A DNA stretch of 64,000 nt from Mucilaginibacter polytrichastri (GTDB taxonomy: Bacteria > Bacteroidota > Bacteroidia > Sphingobacteriales > Sphingobacteriaceae). The position numbers were made by a program, and so were the translations under genes. The notes below the pieces were generated by a model. That model searched no databases, had not been told where the DNA came from, and saw only the letters and a list, made by a program, of their open reading frames with translations. Below, one piece after another: positions 44,584 through 53,422 of the stretch. The stretch's first letter is position 1, and each line of letters begins with the position of its first letter. The stretch lies in assembly GCF_001911425.1 (NCBI RefSeq), contig NZ_MPPL01000001.1:2599466-2663465 (forward strand), in the 5' to 3' direction.

Positions 44584-45069
44584 TTAAACTTTTTGTTCTT
44601 CTAATTCCTCTTGCAGTTCATATTCTACTTTAACTGCAGGTAGCTCGGTATCAACGGTCATAATTTTCATTCCACTGCGGCTCATCAGCAAGGTTGGGTC
44701 GCTGCTTTTCTCGGTCAGCAGCTCGTAGTCGTAGTTGGCCAGATCAACAATGGCATCTACTTCATTGGCATCCAGAAAGTTTTTGAATGCAGCTACAGTA
44801 TTACCATAAAAAAACTCGATACGAATTTCGTTAACATTGTTTTTGTAGCTTTCTTTTATTTCCTTACAAGCCATGTAAAAAGCATCCGGGATATAACGAT
44901 ACTCCGCCGACCGGCGCGACAGCATCAGCAGTTCTGTTATCGAATCGGTAACACTAATTACGTGTACCATAATTATGTTAAGCTTATGCGGATAAAGCTG
45001 TTTTGTAAGTTGCGGTATACAATTAAGTGACTGTAATTTAAAGTCGGTTGGAATAAGCAAAGTTTTCAT
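44584..45069 (-). CDS. Universal-stress-protein-like protein, single domain
   Basis: 161 aa. The start KTLLIPTDFKLQSLNCIPQL and the pattern of strands (LNIIMVHVISV, IRIEFFYGN, VDAIVDLANY) fit the Usp fold, but the glycine-rich nucleotide motif is missing, and the end is acidic (ELQEELEEQKV). Probably a divergent Usp protein that does not bind ATP. Upstream of the bestrophin-like gene in the same direction, likely co-transcribed. Confidence 0.65.
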   Translation of the reverse strand: MKTLLIPTDFKLQSLNCIPQLTKQLYPHKLNIIMVHVISVTDSITELLMLSRRSAEYRYIPDAFYMACKEIKESYKNNVNEIRIEFFYGNTVAAFKNFLDANEVDAIVDLANYDYELLTEKSSDPTLLMSRSGMKIMTVDTELPAVKVEYELQEELEEQKV

Positions 45070-45171
45070 AGGTTAAATGTTTATTGTTAGTACTCCATTT
45101 GTTATGATACAATGGTACAGTGCAATAATTAATAACCTCTAAGAGACTTATTAGAATTTAATTAGAATTGA

Positions 45172-46524
45172 TCAGGCAGATGCCGATGGTAAAAAAAGCT
45201 GTATTTCGGTACCTATATTAACCTCAGAACGGATACCGATACTCCCCTTATGCAGCCTGATTATATTGAGCGCAAGCGGCAAGCCAACCCCATGCCCTTT
45301 ATACTGATGTGTATTGGATGCCCTGAAAAACGGCTCGAAGATATGCTGCAACTCTGTAGACGGAATGCCGATACCCAGATCGGTGATTGAAACGATAACC
45401 TTCTTATTTTCGACAGTCAATTTAACCGTAACCAGTTGATTCTGCGAATATTTACACGAGTTACTGATAATATTAGTAATAGCGAGGTTAAGCAGATTGC
45501 TGTTACCATTAACATTCAGCAAATCCTCGTCGGCAGGTAAAGCCTCAAAATCAACACCAATATTACTTTGGGGGTGTACTTTTTTAACCGATTCTATAGC
45601 TGTCCAGATCAGTTCATCGATCCTGGTTTTTTGCCAGTTTTGCTTTTTTCCATCATAGCCGGATTGAGCCAGCATTAAAAGACTGTTAAGGATCTGTATA
45701 AGTTTATTGGTTTCAGATTGAATGGTGGCAAGTACTATCCGCTCTTCGCCCTGCAAGGCAGCATTATTCAAGGCCAGTTCTACTTCGCTGTTAATAATGG
45801 TTAAAGGTGTCCGCAGCTCGTGCGATGCATTGCTTACAAAGTTATTCTGGGTTTCAAAGGCTGTTTCCAGCCGGTTAAGCATATTATTAAACGTTTGGGA
45901 TAGTTCGGCAATCTCATCCCGACCGGTATTTTCCAAACGCATATGCAGGTTGCTGGATGTAATGGTGTTTACCTTATCATTTAGTTTACGCACCGGTGCA
46001 AATGTGTAATAGGAAAATCCCTTACCCACAAAAAACACAATAATGAGTGAACCGATAAAACCGTATAACAGCACTTCCTGCAGGTCCTGGATTTCCTGTA
46101 AGCCGTAAGGGTTTTGAGCCGAAACCACAACCATGTATTTATCAGCCCCATGGTCTACAATTTTACCGGCAAAAAACTGGTTGTCCTTTTTAAACTCTGC
46201 ATTACCATTGGCAACAACATCATTAAAAAAAGCCGGCGGTAGTCCTGGATTAGTAAATTTACCTGATGAATCTGATTGTATTAACTGCTCTTTTTCAGTA
46301 TCTAATTTTTCGAGGTAACGGTTACGAACTTCCTGGTAGGCTTTGGTTTTTTCGTTGGGAAACAGGCGGATATCTGCCGTAATATTAACCCTGGCTTCCA
46401 GGCGCTTAAAAAAGTCCTTATAATTAAACTGCGATTCGAAGTATAGAATAAAGGCGTTTAGCAGCAACAAAATAGCTGTAGACAAGGCCAGGAAGTGCAG
46501 CGTTATTTTGGTTTGGATCTTCAT
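45172..46524 (-). CDS. Sensor histidine kinase (HAMP, HisKA, HATPase)
   Basis: 450 aa. First membrane helix 8-28 (LHFLALSTAILLLLNAFIL), a periplasmic sensor of about 120 residues, second helix around 150-172 (VLLYGFIGSLIIVFFVGKGF), HAMP, then HisKA with His235 (NASHELRTPLTIIN), and HATPase with N-box (ITNIISNSCKYS), GxGIGIP and GHGVGLPLALNIIRLHKG. A typical OmpR-type kinase. Its ATG comes immediately after the stop of the regulator gene (0 nt gap), so the two are coupled. Confidence 0.95.
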   Translation of the reverse strand: MKIQTKITLHFLALSTAILLLLNAFILYFESQFNYKDFFKRLEARVNITADIRLFPNEKTKAYQEVRNRYLEKLDTEKEQLIQSDSSGKFTNPGLPPAFFNDVVANGNAEFKKDNQFFAGKIVDHGADKYMVVVSAQNPYGLQEIQDLQEVLLYGFIGSLIIVFFVGKGFSYYTFAPVRKLNDKVNTITSSNLHMRLENTGRDEIAELSQTFNNMLNRLETAFETQNNFVSNASHELRTPLTIINSEVELALNNAALQGEERIVLATIQSETNKLIQILNSLLMLAQSGYDGKKQNWQKTRIDELIWTAIESVKKVHPQSNIGVDFEALPADEDLLNVNGNSNLLNLAITNIISNSCKYSQNQLVTVKLTVENKKVIVSITDLGIGIPSTELQHIFEPFFRASNTHQYKGHGVGLPLALNIIRLHKGSIGIRSEVNIGTEIQLFLPSASA

Positions 46525-47208
46525 TTAATCGTTATCCTTCATGATATAACCCATCCCGAAAACCGTTTGAATAAACCGCGACGAATTACTTTTATCTAAT
46601 TTTTTACGGAGGTAGTTAATGTATACATCAACCACATTGGTACCCAGGTTAAAATCAATATCCCAAACGTTTTCTAATATCTGTATGCGCGATAATACCT
46701 TCTTTTGGTTTTTGATGAAATATTCCAGCAAACGGTATTCAGTAGAAGTGAGACTTATAGGTTCACCAACTAATGTCACTAGTTTGGCATCGGCGTCAAG
46801 TTCCAGCCCGGCAATTTTATACGTATGGGTCGCAGATTTGGCTTCGCTTCCCCTGCGGCGCATTAAAGTTTTAAGACGGGCGGCCAGTTCTATCATTTTA
46901 AAAGGCTTCACCAGGTAATCATCGGCACCACTGTTGAGTCCATTAACAATATTTTCGGTCGAATCCAGCGCGGTCAGCATCAGTATGGGTACGTTTTCAT
47001 TATGCTCACGGATGTGCTTACAGATCTGGATCCCATCCATACTGGGCAGCATTACATCCAGTATAATGATGTCAAACGGATAATCGATAGCCATCTGCAA
47101 ACCCGTTAATCCATCAGTAGCCACGCTTATTTCAAAACCGTGTTCAGCCAGTCCGCGTTTAATTACCGATACTACGTTTGGTTCGTCTTCTACTAATAAT
47201 ACTGCCAT
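46525..47208 (-). CDS. OmpR-family response regulator
   Basis: 227 aa. Receiver: AVLLVEDEPNVVSVIKRGLA, phospho-acceptor Asp51 (IILDVMLPSMDG), Thr in LMLTALD, Lys in YLVKPFKMIEL. The C-terminal winged helix has SLTSTEYRLLEYFIKNQKKV, ILENVWDIDFNLGTNVVDVY and IQTVFGMGYIMK. Probably controls envelope or metal stress genes, but the target is unknown; the closest downstream candidates are the Usp-like and bestrophin genes. Confidence 0.96.
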   Translation of the reverse strand: MAVLLVEDEPNVVSVIKRGLAEHGFEISVATDGLTGLQMAIDYPFDIIILDVMLPSMDGIQICKHIREHNENVPILMLTALDSTENIVNGLNSGADDYLVKPFKMIELAARLKTLMRRRGSEAKSATHTYKIAGLELDADAKLVTLVGEPISLTSTEYRLLEYFIKNQKKVLSRIQILENVWDIDFNLGTNVVDVYINYLRKKLDKSNSSRFIQTVFGMGYIMKDND

Positions 47209-47402
47209 TAAGGGTATACTGTTACGGATCAGAAAATAGGCGGGGTATTAAGCACTTCTCAAATCAACGAAAAATTACGCTAAACATTACAAACAAGGCC
47301 AATAAAGTAATACAATGAAACCAATTACTATCAGCTTATTAAGCTTTTGTTAAATCTTTAATTGAGTTAGAAATAATTATTAAGTATCGCTAAACTTATA
47401 CC

Positions 47403-47948
47403 ATGTTCTCAATTGTTATTCAGCGGCTTATCAAATTTTTCATCCCCACTATTCGCCAAATTATAATTTTTAATGTGCTTGTTATTTTTAACACTTCAGC
47501 ACATGCTCAGCAACAACAGTATCCACGCATGACTGGTTATTTTAGTATTACCAACCCCATTGCTACGTGGAATAAGGATGGCATCACCACTAATTTTTCG
47601 GATAGCTATAATGTATCTTTTCCTTTCGGGTTAAATCTCTTAAAAAGCGACCACTTTGGTGTAAGCTTTGAAGTGGCCCCGGTTATCCACATCGAAAAAA
47701 ATATTGCGAAGGTAAGTAGCGTGGTATTTCATCCCGGGGCAATGTTCCGCTTTAATCACAGCTTTACTTTTATTAGCCGGGTTGCATTTGAAACCAACGG
47801 GCGCTTTGGGGTAACCCCGGTACTTAACAAAGTGTTTATCAGAAATAAAGATTCTTTCTTTTTTGTGGCCGCTTCATTTCCGGCACGTTTTGGTAATAAT
47901 TTACCAACCTCGTTAGGCTCTGGTATCCAATTAGGTGTAGGATTCTAA
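47403..47948 (+). CDS. Putative outer-membrane beta-barrel protein
   Basis: 181 aa. N-terminal signal-like region with a hydrophobic core (IIIFNVLVIFNTSAHAQ), then amphipathic strands with alternating aromatic residues: MTGYFSITNPIATW, DSYNVSFPFGLNLL, FGVSFEVAPVI, HPGAMFRFNHSFTFIS, ending GSGIQLGVGF, where the final Phe is typical for barrels. Family not recognised. Single gene upstream of the ArsR-type repressor. Confidence 0.65.
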   Translation: MFSIVIQRLIKFFIPTIRQIIIFNVLVIFNTSAHAQQQQYPRMTGYFSITNPIATWNKDGITTNFSDSYNVSFPFGLNLLKSDHFGVSFEVAPVIHIEKNIAKVSSVVFHPGAMFRFNHSFTFISRVAFETNGRFGVTPVLNKVFIRNKDSFFFVAASFPARFGNNLPTSLGSGIQLGVGF

Positions 47949-47999
47949 AATATATTTCAAACTGCTTTTATCAATTTCGTGTCATCAAATTATTATTAA

Positions 48000-48031
48000 T
48001 TGGCATATCGGGAATTTCCGATATATCTTTG
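48000..48031 (+). promoter_or_regulatory. Promoter with an operator palindrome for the ArsR/Old Yellow Enzyme operon
   Basis: -33 TTG at 48000-48002 and -7 TATCTTTG (exact TAnnTTTG) at 48024-48031, spacer 21 nt. The spacer is filled by a 20-bp palindrome ATATCGGGAATTTCCGATAT (48005-48024), imperfect only at two symmetrical positions. A repressor bound here would block RNA polymerase. The -7 box ends 4 nt before the ATG at 48036, so the mRNA may be leaderless. Confidence 0.8.
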
Positions 48032-48035
48032 TACT

Positions 48036-48338
48036 ATGGATCAGGTGGAGATTTTTAAAGCGCTTTCTAATAAAACCAGGCTGCAGATCCTCAACTGGCT
48101 TAAAGACCCGGATTTAAACTTTCCGGAGCAGAAACAGCATGCCAATTTTGATCATGGTGTTTGTGTAGGGCAAATTCAGGTTAAGGCCGGGCTTACGCAG
48201 TCTACAGTCTCAGAATATCTCTCTACCCTCCAACGCGCAGGTTTGGTAAAGTCGACCCGCGTTGGACAGTGGACTTATTATCAGCGTAACGAAGAAGCAT
48301 TTGATGCATTAAGCAAAATTATTCAAACAGACATTTAA
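48036..48338 (+). CDS. ArsR-type winged-helix repressor with a single cysteine
   Basis: 100 aa from ATG 48036; the frame extends to a TTG at 48000, which is part of the promoter. Winged-helix core: EIFKALSNKTRLQILNWLKD, GQIQVKAGLTQSTVSEYLST-LQRAGLV, TRVGQWTYYQRNEEA. It lacks the ELCVCDL metal site of classical ArsR; the only Cys is Cys43 (HGVCVG), next to His35, Asp39 and His40. It could be a thiol-based electrophile sensor or a divergent metal sensor. The Old Yellow Enzyme gene follows 24 nt later. Confidence 0.92.
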   Translation: MDQVEIFKALSNKTRLQILNWLKDPDLNFPEQKQHANFDHGVCVGQIQVKAGLTQSTVSEYLSTLQRAGLVKSTRVGQWTYYQRNEEAFDALSKIIQTDI

Positions 48339-48362
48339 TTAAATACACAAATATAACAATAC

Positions 48363-49469
48363 ATGAGTACAGATAGTTTATTCAAGCCGTTCAGCCTGAA
48401 ATCATTGAACATAAAAAACCGCATTGTAATGGCGCCAATGACCCGCTCATTTTCGCCGAATGGTGTACCGGGTGAAAATGTTGCCACTTATTACCGCAAA
48501 CGTGCAGAAGGTGAAGTAGGCTTGATCCTTTCTGAAGGAACGGTAATTGACCGCGTATCTTCATCAAATGATGCTAACATCCCCCACTTTTATGGTGCAG
48601 AATCATTGGCAGGCTGGCAAAAGGTAATTAATGAGGTACATGCAGGTGGCGCCCAAATGGGCCCGCAAATCTGGCATATGGGTGTTATGGATAACCATCA
48701 TTCTGGGTGGGTGCCATCACAGCCGTTTGAAGGCCCGTCTGGTTTAAACCGCCCTGGCTTTAATAACGGTAACACCATGACTGAGAAAGACATTGAGGAC
48801 ACTATTATAGCTTATGGTAAAGCAGCAGCCGATGCTAAGCGCTTAGGCTTTGATACCGTAGAAATACACGGAGCGCATGGTTACCTGATCGACCAGTTTT
48901 TCTGGGAAGGCACTAACGAGCGTACAGATATTTATGGCGGCAAAACCTTGGCCGAACGTACCCGCTTTGGTGTAGAAGTAATTAAAGAAGTACGCAGGCA
49001 AGTTGGTGAAGATTTCGCGCTGATTATCCGTTTATCGCAATTTAAACCAGCTGCTTACGATTATAAACTGGCAAAGACTCCCCAAGAAATGGAAGCCTGG
49101 TTAAACCCTTTAGTTGATGCAGGTGTAGATATTCTGCATTGCTCACAACGCCGTTTCTGGGAACCTGAGTTTGAAGGATCTGACCTTAACTTTGCAGGCT
49201 GGGCTAAAAAGCTTACCGGTAAAGCTACGATAACTGTAGGTTCTGTAGGCTTAAGCGGAGATTTCTTTGGTGCATTTGCAGGCGAAAGCTCTCAGGCAAC
49301 ATCGTTAGACGAATTGACCCGCCGTATGGATCGTGGCGACTTCGATCTGGTTGGTGTTGGCCGCCCATTATTATCAGACCCATCATGGACCCAAAAAATC
49401 CACGAAGGCCGTACCAGCGAGCTAAAAGGTTTCTCTAAAGAAGCCCTGGGCGAATTGGTTTTAGACTAA
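48363..49469 (+). CDS. Old Yellow Enzyme family alkene reductase (NemA-like)
   Basis: 368 aa, single TIM-barrel FMN enzyme. IKNRIVMAPMTRSFSPNGVP, MGPQIWHMGVMDNHH, the substrate-anchoring HGAHGYLIDQFFWEGTNERT with two His and Tyr, RTRFGVEVIKEVRRQVG-type helix, and FMN-phosphate loop DLVGVGRPLLSDP. It reduces activated double bonds (quinones, enals, nitro compounds) with NAD(P)H and is used in electrophile detoxification. Second gene of the ArsR-regulated operon. Confidence 0.95.
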   Translation: MSTDSLFKPFSLKSLNIKNRIVMAPMTRSFSPNGVPGENVATYYRKRAEGEVGLILSEGTVIDRVSSSNDANIPHFYGAESLAGWQKVINEVHAGGAQMGPQIWHMGVMDNHHSGWVPSQPFEGPSGLNRPGFNNGNTMTEKDIEDTIIAYGKAAADAKRLGFDTVEIHGAHGYLIDQFFWEGTNERTDIYGGKTLAERTRFGVEVIKEVRRQVGEDFALIIRLSQFKPAAYDYKLAKTPQEMEAWLNPLVDAGVDILHCSQRRFWEPEFEGSDLNFAGWAKKLTGKATITVGSVGLSGDFFGAFAGESSQATSLDELTRRMDRGDFDLVGVGRPLLSDPSWTQKIHEGRTSELKGFSKEALGELVLD

Positions 49470-49495
49470 TATTATCAACCCTACATATACCGAAG

Positions 49496-49522
49496 GCCCG
49501 ATGCTTATGCATCGGGCTTTTT
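49496..49522 (+). terminator. Terminator of the ArsR/Old Yellow Enzyme operon
   Basis: Perfect 9-bp stem GCCCGATGC (49496-49504)/GCATCGGGC (49509-49517), TTAT loop, then TTTTT on the plus strand. The loop contains the stop codon of the convergent SDR-DUF2867 gene. Confidence 0.85.
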
Positions 49523-50974
49523 AGTTACAGGTGGTATTTGCTCATAACTCACAATACGGTTAGCCATGCCCCTGAAAATAAAAACATGGAATGGGAACAT
49601 CGACGCCCAATATAAACGGCCTAATAAACCACTTGGGCGAAAGGTGGCTATCTGGCTCAAAAACTTTTGCCCTGCTCGTTCTACAATTTTAAACTCCAGC
49701 CAGGCCTCGCCGGGTAGTTTCATTTCGGCATACAGCAACAGGCGTTTATTCACCTTGTCGGCAAGTAGTACGCGCCAAAAATCAATGGTATTACCGGCAA
49801 AAATATCCACGCCACTGGTGCGGCCACGCCGAAGCCCTACCCCACCTACCATTTTATCTAAAAAGCCACGGATGCCCCAAATCCAATCCCAATAATACCA
49901 GCCACGGTTACCACCAATGGCCCATATATTGCTCATTACCTTGTCGGTATCCTGTTTAAAAGGGAGCTTTACTTTATATTCTACAGTACCATGCTGCGGC
50001 ACTTTAATCTGATCCATAAATGCCGGGTTCAGGTACCCAACATTCAAGGCATCCTTCCAGCTGGATGCAATAGAGTTTTGTTCAATTTTATTAAATGCCA
50101 ATTGCAACGCTTCCTCATAGCTCACGCATTCATGCGGGATAATATCATTGATAGCATGATCTTTAGCAATGGTTTCGTTCTTCATACTATCCACTAAACT
50201 TTGCGCAAGTGAATAACTGGTAGAGGTTACAAAGTACAACCAGTAAGAAGAAATCTTGGGTGACAGAAATGGAATAGTTATAATATGCCTACCCAGTTTA
50301 CGCACCTTAGCGTATCCAAGCATCATATCTTTAAACGTTAAAATGTCTGGCCCGCCAACATCGAATGTTTTGCCCAATGTTTTATCATTCAACAGTACAT
50401 TTTCGAGATAAAACAATATATCACGGATTGCAATAGGCTGGCAACGGGTATTAACCCAGCGCGGTACCGTCATAATGGGTAACTTCTCTGTAAGGTCGCG
50501 GATAATCTCGAACGAGGCACTCCCCGAGCCGATGATGATAGCAGCGCGCAGCACGGTTAGTTTTGCTTTACCGGCCTCCAATACATCTTCTACATGCCTG
50601 CGGGATTTCAAATGGTTGGACAGGTTATCATCATTGGTGATCCCACTCAAGTAGATGATCTGCCTGCAATTGGTTTTATCAACATGAACCACAAAATTTT
50701 GGGCAGATTCTGCTTCCATATCCGAAAAATCATTAGCCTGGGCCATTGAGTGTACCAGGTAATAAGCAGCATCAATATCTACCGGAAAGTCTTCTATGGT
50801 TTCGGGATGTAGCAGATCACCAGTAATTAAAGTTACGCGGGTACTATAATCGCTGTTTTCGCGAAAGCGACGTTTATCACGAACCAAACAAACCACATCG
50901 CAACCTTTCTCCAACAAAACAGGGATCAACCTGGTCCCTATATAGCCATTAGCACCTGCAAGCAATACTTTCAT
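49505..50974 (-). CDS. NAD(P)-binding SDR/DUF2867 fusion protein
   Basis: 489 aa. N-terminal extended/atypical SDR domain (about 1-280): VLLAGANGYIGTRLIPVLLE, VTLITGDLLHPETI, AAYYLVHSMAQANDFSDMEA, IIYLSGIT, and a hydrophobic helix region. C-terminal DUF2867 (about 330-480): SNIWAIGGNRGWYYWDWIWG-IRGFLDKMVGG, VDFWRVL-like FWRVLLADKVNKRLLLYAEM, ending PFHVFIFRGMANRI. This two-domain layout is widespread; the reaction is unknown. Single gene converging on the operon above. Confidence 0.9.
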   Translation of the reverse strand: MKVLLAGANGYIGTRLIPVLLEKGCDVVCLVRDKRRFRENSDYSTRVTLITGDLLHPETIEDFPVDIDAAYYLVHSMAQANDFSDMEAESAQNFVVHVDKTNCRQIIYLSGITNDDNLSNHLKSRRHVEDVLEAGKAKLTVLRAAIIIGSGSASFEIIRDLTEKLPIMTVPRWVNTRCQPIAIRDILFYLENVLLNDKTLGKTFDVGGPDILTFKDMMLGYAKVRKLGRHIITIPFLSPKISSYWLYFVTSTSYSLAQSLVDSMKNETIAKDHAINDIIPHECVSYEEALQLAFNKIEQNSIASSWKDALNVGYLNPAFMDQIKVPQHGTVEYKVKLPFKQDTDKVMSNIWAIGGNRGWYYWDWIWGIRGFLDKMVGGVGLRRGRTSGVDIFAGNTIDFWRVLLADKVNKRLLLYAEMKLPGEAWLEFKIVERAGQKFLSQIATFRPSGLLGRLYWASMFPFHVFIFRGMANRIVSYEQIPPVTKKPDA

Positions 50975-51013
50975 AATGCTACAACAAGTTATTACGCTAA
51001 AAGTGTTTTAAAA

Positions 51014-53422
51014 TCATTCATCGCGCAGAGATCTAACCGGGTTGGCAATGGCCGCTTTAAATGTAATTAAGCCAATTGTACTTACAGATATAACCAACAA
51101 AGCAATTACCGGCAATATAAACTGCCACCACGTTAAACCCGCCCTGAAGGCATAACTGTTAAGCCATTGATCTACAAACAGGTATGCTAACGGCAACGCC
51201 ACAAGGCTGGATACTAATACCAGCTTTACCACATCCCAGGTAAGCAGGGATATAATATGCACCACAGATGCACCGAGCACCTTACGTATACCAATTTCTT
51301 TAATACGGCGCGAAGTTGAGTAAGCTGTTAAACCAAACAGGCCCATGCAAGCTATCAGTATAGCCAGCGAAGAAAACAACATAAACACTTTACCAAACTG
51401 CAGATCTTGCAGGTATTGCTTACTGTAAAAATCATCAAGGAAAAACCAGTTGAGCGATGATTCGGGGAAGTAATTATTCCAGCCATTTTTGATGGCCGAC
51501 AATGCAGCCTCCTGATTATGACTGTTAAATTTAACCGAATAGTACTTTGTAGGGATCCAGTTATAACCCGGGTCCATAAACAAAATTAGCGGTGTATACC
51601 TTTGCTGTAATGATTGCTGGTGATAATCCTGCACTACGCCTATCACCAGGTTAGGCTTGGCTTCATTGCCTTCCAGCATTACCCGTTGCCCCACAGCATC
51701 TTCTGCTGATTTAAAACCGAACTGGCTTACTGCAGCCTGATTTAGTACAACCCCTGTGGAATCTGCCGGGCGGCCTTTATCAAACGCTCTGCCGGCAAGC
51801 AACTTCAAACTATAGTTTTTAATAAAATCGTGGTCTACTTTTAGCATTTCGTATGGGCGTTCATCATTTTTGGGCGCACCATAACGTCGGTTTGCTAAAA
51901 ACTCGCCTACTTCTTTACCCGGTACTGCGCCCGAGGTGGTTACGCCCAGTATACCCGGCATACCGAGAAGCATTTGCTTAAAGCTTTGTACCTTTTGTCG
52001 GTAATTGGGCGTATTTACCGGCGATTTAACCACAATTGTTTGTTCAATATTAACCCCCAGCTGCTCTTTACCCATGTATACAATTTGGCGGTAAACCGCA
52101 AAAGTACCGGCAATTAACAGCAACGACGCAGCAAACTGAAATGCTACCATGCCTTTACGCAACAGCACCCCGCTTTTTGAAAAACTGTACTTACCTTTTA
52201 AAACACTTACAGGCTTTAAATTTGAGAGCAGCAACGCCGGGTAAATTCCCGACAATAAAACGCTGCCTATAAAAACAACTCCTACTTCAATATATAAAGA
52301 GGTATTAAACAATAAATTAATTGACCAGTTATTTCCAATAAAAGAGGCTGCTAATATTACAACGCCAACGCCCAGCAATAGGGCCACACCATTAATAACA
52401 AATGCTTCGAAAAAAAACTGTAACAACAATTGTGTTGTATTAGCACCGCTCACCTTACGGATGCCCACCTCACGGGCGCGGTCTATAGCTTTGGCGGTAG
52501 AAAGATTTACATAGTTAACACAAGCCAGCAATAAAATAATGTAAGCGATAATACCAAGATATTTTACCGCATTACGATTACCCTTTGGTTCAATTTCGTT
52601 CTGCTTTGCCGGGTTTAGGTGAATCTCTTTTAGCGGCACCAGGGTAATGGCCCATTTAAGATCTTTAAACGGGGCGGCTGTTTTAAACCGCTCGGCCAGG
52701 GCCGGAAACTTGTTTTCTACACTGTGCGGATCTACACCGGTTTTTAATTTTAAAAAGGTATAGCTTTCATGAATGTACCAGAAATCCCGAAAAAAAGCGG
52801 GTTGTGTAACCCATGAGATCAGGAAGTTAAACTGCATTGTTGAGTTTTTAGGAACATCCTTAAAAACCCCTGTAACCATACAGTTAAGTGTACCGTTAAT
52901 AGTCGACAGTTCCAGAAACTTACCTATGGGATTTGCCTTGCCAAAATATTTTTGCGCTGCCGATTGTGAGATCACCATCGTATTTACATCCTTCAGTACC
53001 GTTTTGGAATTTCCCTTTAGCATTTGATATGAAAAAAACGTAAAGAAATTAGTATCCGCAAAGCATACATGCTCTTCCCGGTATTTAATGTTATTATAGC
53101 GCACCACCCGTTCAGAAAAATTCCAGTTAATACGCGCAATCGATGCTATTTCGGGAAAGTTTTGCTTCATAGCGGTGGCATAGCCGTTGGTGCTGGTTGG
53201 CCAGTCATCAGTTTTGTTACCGTTTTTATAAAAACTGCTCTCAACCCTGTAAATGCCATTCGCGTCGGCATGCATGGTATCGTAACTTTTTTCAAAGTTT
53301 ACATACGCGCTTATCAATATGTAAGCAGCAATACCAATGGTAAGCCCTAAAATATTTACAAATGTGTAAGTTTTGTTTTTGATAAGCGTACGGCGGGTAA
53401 TGAGCAGGATATTTTTAAACAT
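51014..53422 (-). CDS. ABC transporter permease of the MacB/FtsX type, 802 aa
   Basis: N-terminal helix near 20-40 (YTFVNILGLTIGIAAYILIS), a large periplasmic MacB_PCD domain (about 45-270), three helices (YLGIIAYIILLLACVNYVNL, FVINGVALLLGVGVVILAAS, YIEVGVVFIGSVLLSGIYPA), a second start helix (LRKGMVAFQFAASLLLIAGT), a second periplasmic domain and three final helices (MLFSSLAILIACMGLFGLTA and onward). EIGIRKVLGASVVHIISLL is the FtsX coupling segment, repeated as VGIRKVSGANTTQLLLQFFF. The ATPase partner is not encoded here. Such 800-aa permeases are numerous in Bacteroidota; substrate unknown. Confidence 0.9.
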   Translation of the reverse strand: MFKNILLITRRTLIKNKTYTFVNILGLTIGIAAYILISAYVNFEKSYDTMHADANGIYRVESSFYKNGNKTDDWPTSTNGYATAMKQNFPEIASIARINWNFSERVVRYNNIKYREEHVCFADTNFFTFFSYQMLKGNSKTVLKDVNTMVISQSAAQKYFGKANPIGKFLELSTINGTLNCMVTGVFKDVPKNSTMQFNFLISWVTQPAFFRDFWYIHESYTFLKLKTGVDPHSVENKFPALAERFKTAAPFKDLKWAITLVPLKEIHLNPAKQNEIEPKGNRNAVKYLGIIAYIILLLACVNYVNLSTAKAIDRAREVGIRKVSGANTTQLLLQFFFEAFVINGVALLLGVGVVILAASFIGNNWSINLLFNTSLYIEVGVVFIGSVLLSGIYPALLLSNLKPVSVLKGKYSFSKSGVLLRKGMVAFQFAASLLLIAGTFAVYRQIVYMGKEQLGVNIEQTIVVKSPVNTPNYRQKVQSFKQMLLGMPGILGVTTSGAVPGKEVGEFLANRRYGAPKNDERPYEMLKVDHDFIKNYSLKLLAGRAFDKGRPADSTGVVLNQAAVSQFGFKSAEDAVGQRVMLEGNEAKPNLVIGVVQDYHQQSLQQRYTPLILFMDPGYNWIPTKYYSVKFNSHNQEAALSAIKNGWNNYFPESSLNWFFLDDFYSKQYLQDLQFGKVFMLFSSLAILIACMGLFGLTAYSTSRRIKEIGIRKVLGASVVHIISLLTWDVVKLVLVSSLVALPLAYLFVDQWLNSYAFRAGLTWWQFILPVIALLVISVSTIGLITFKAAIANPVRSLRDE

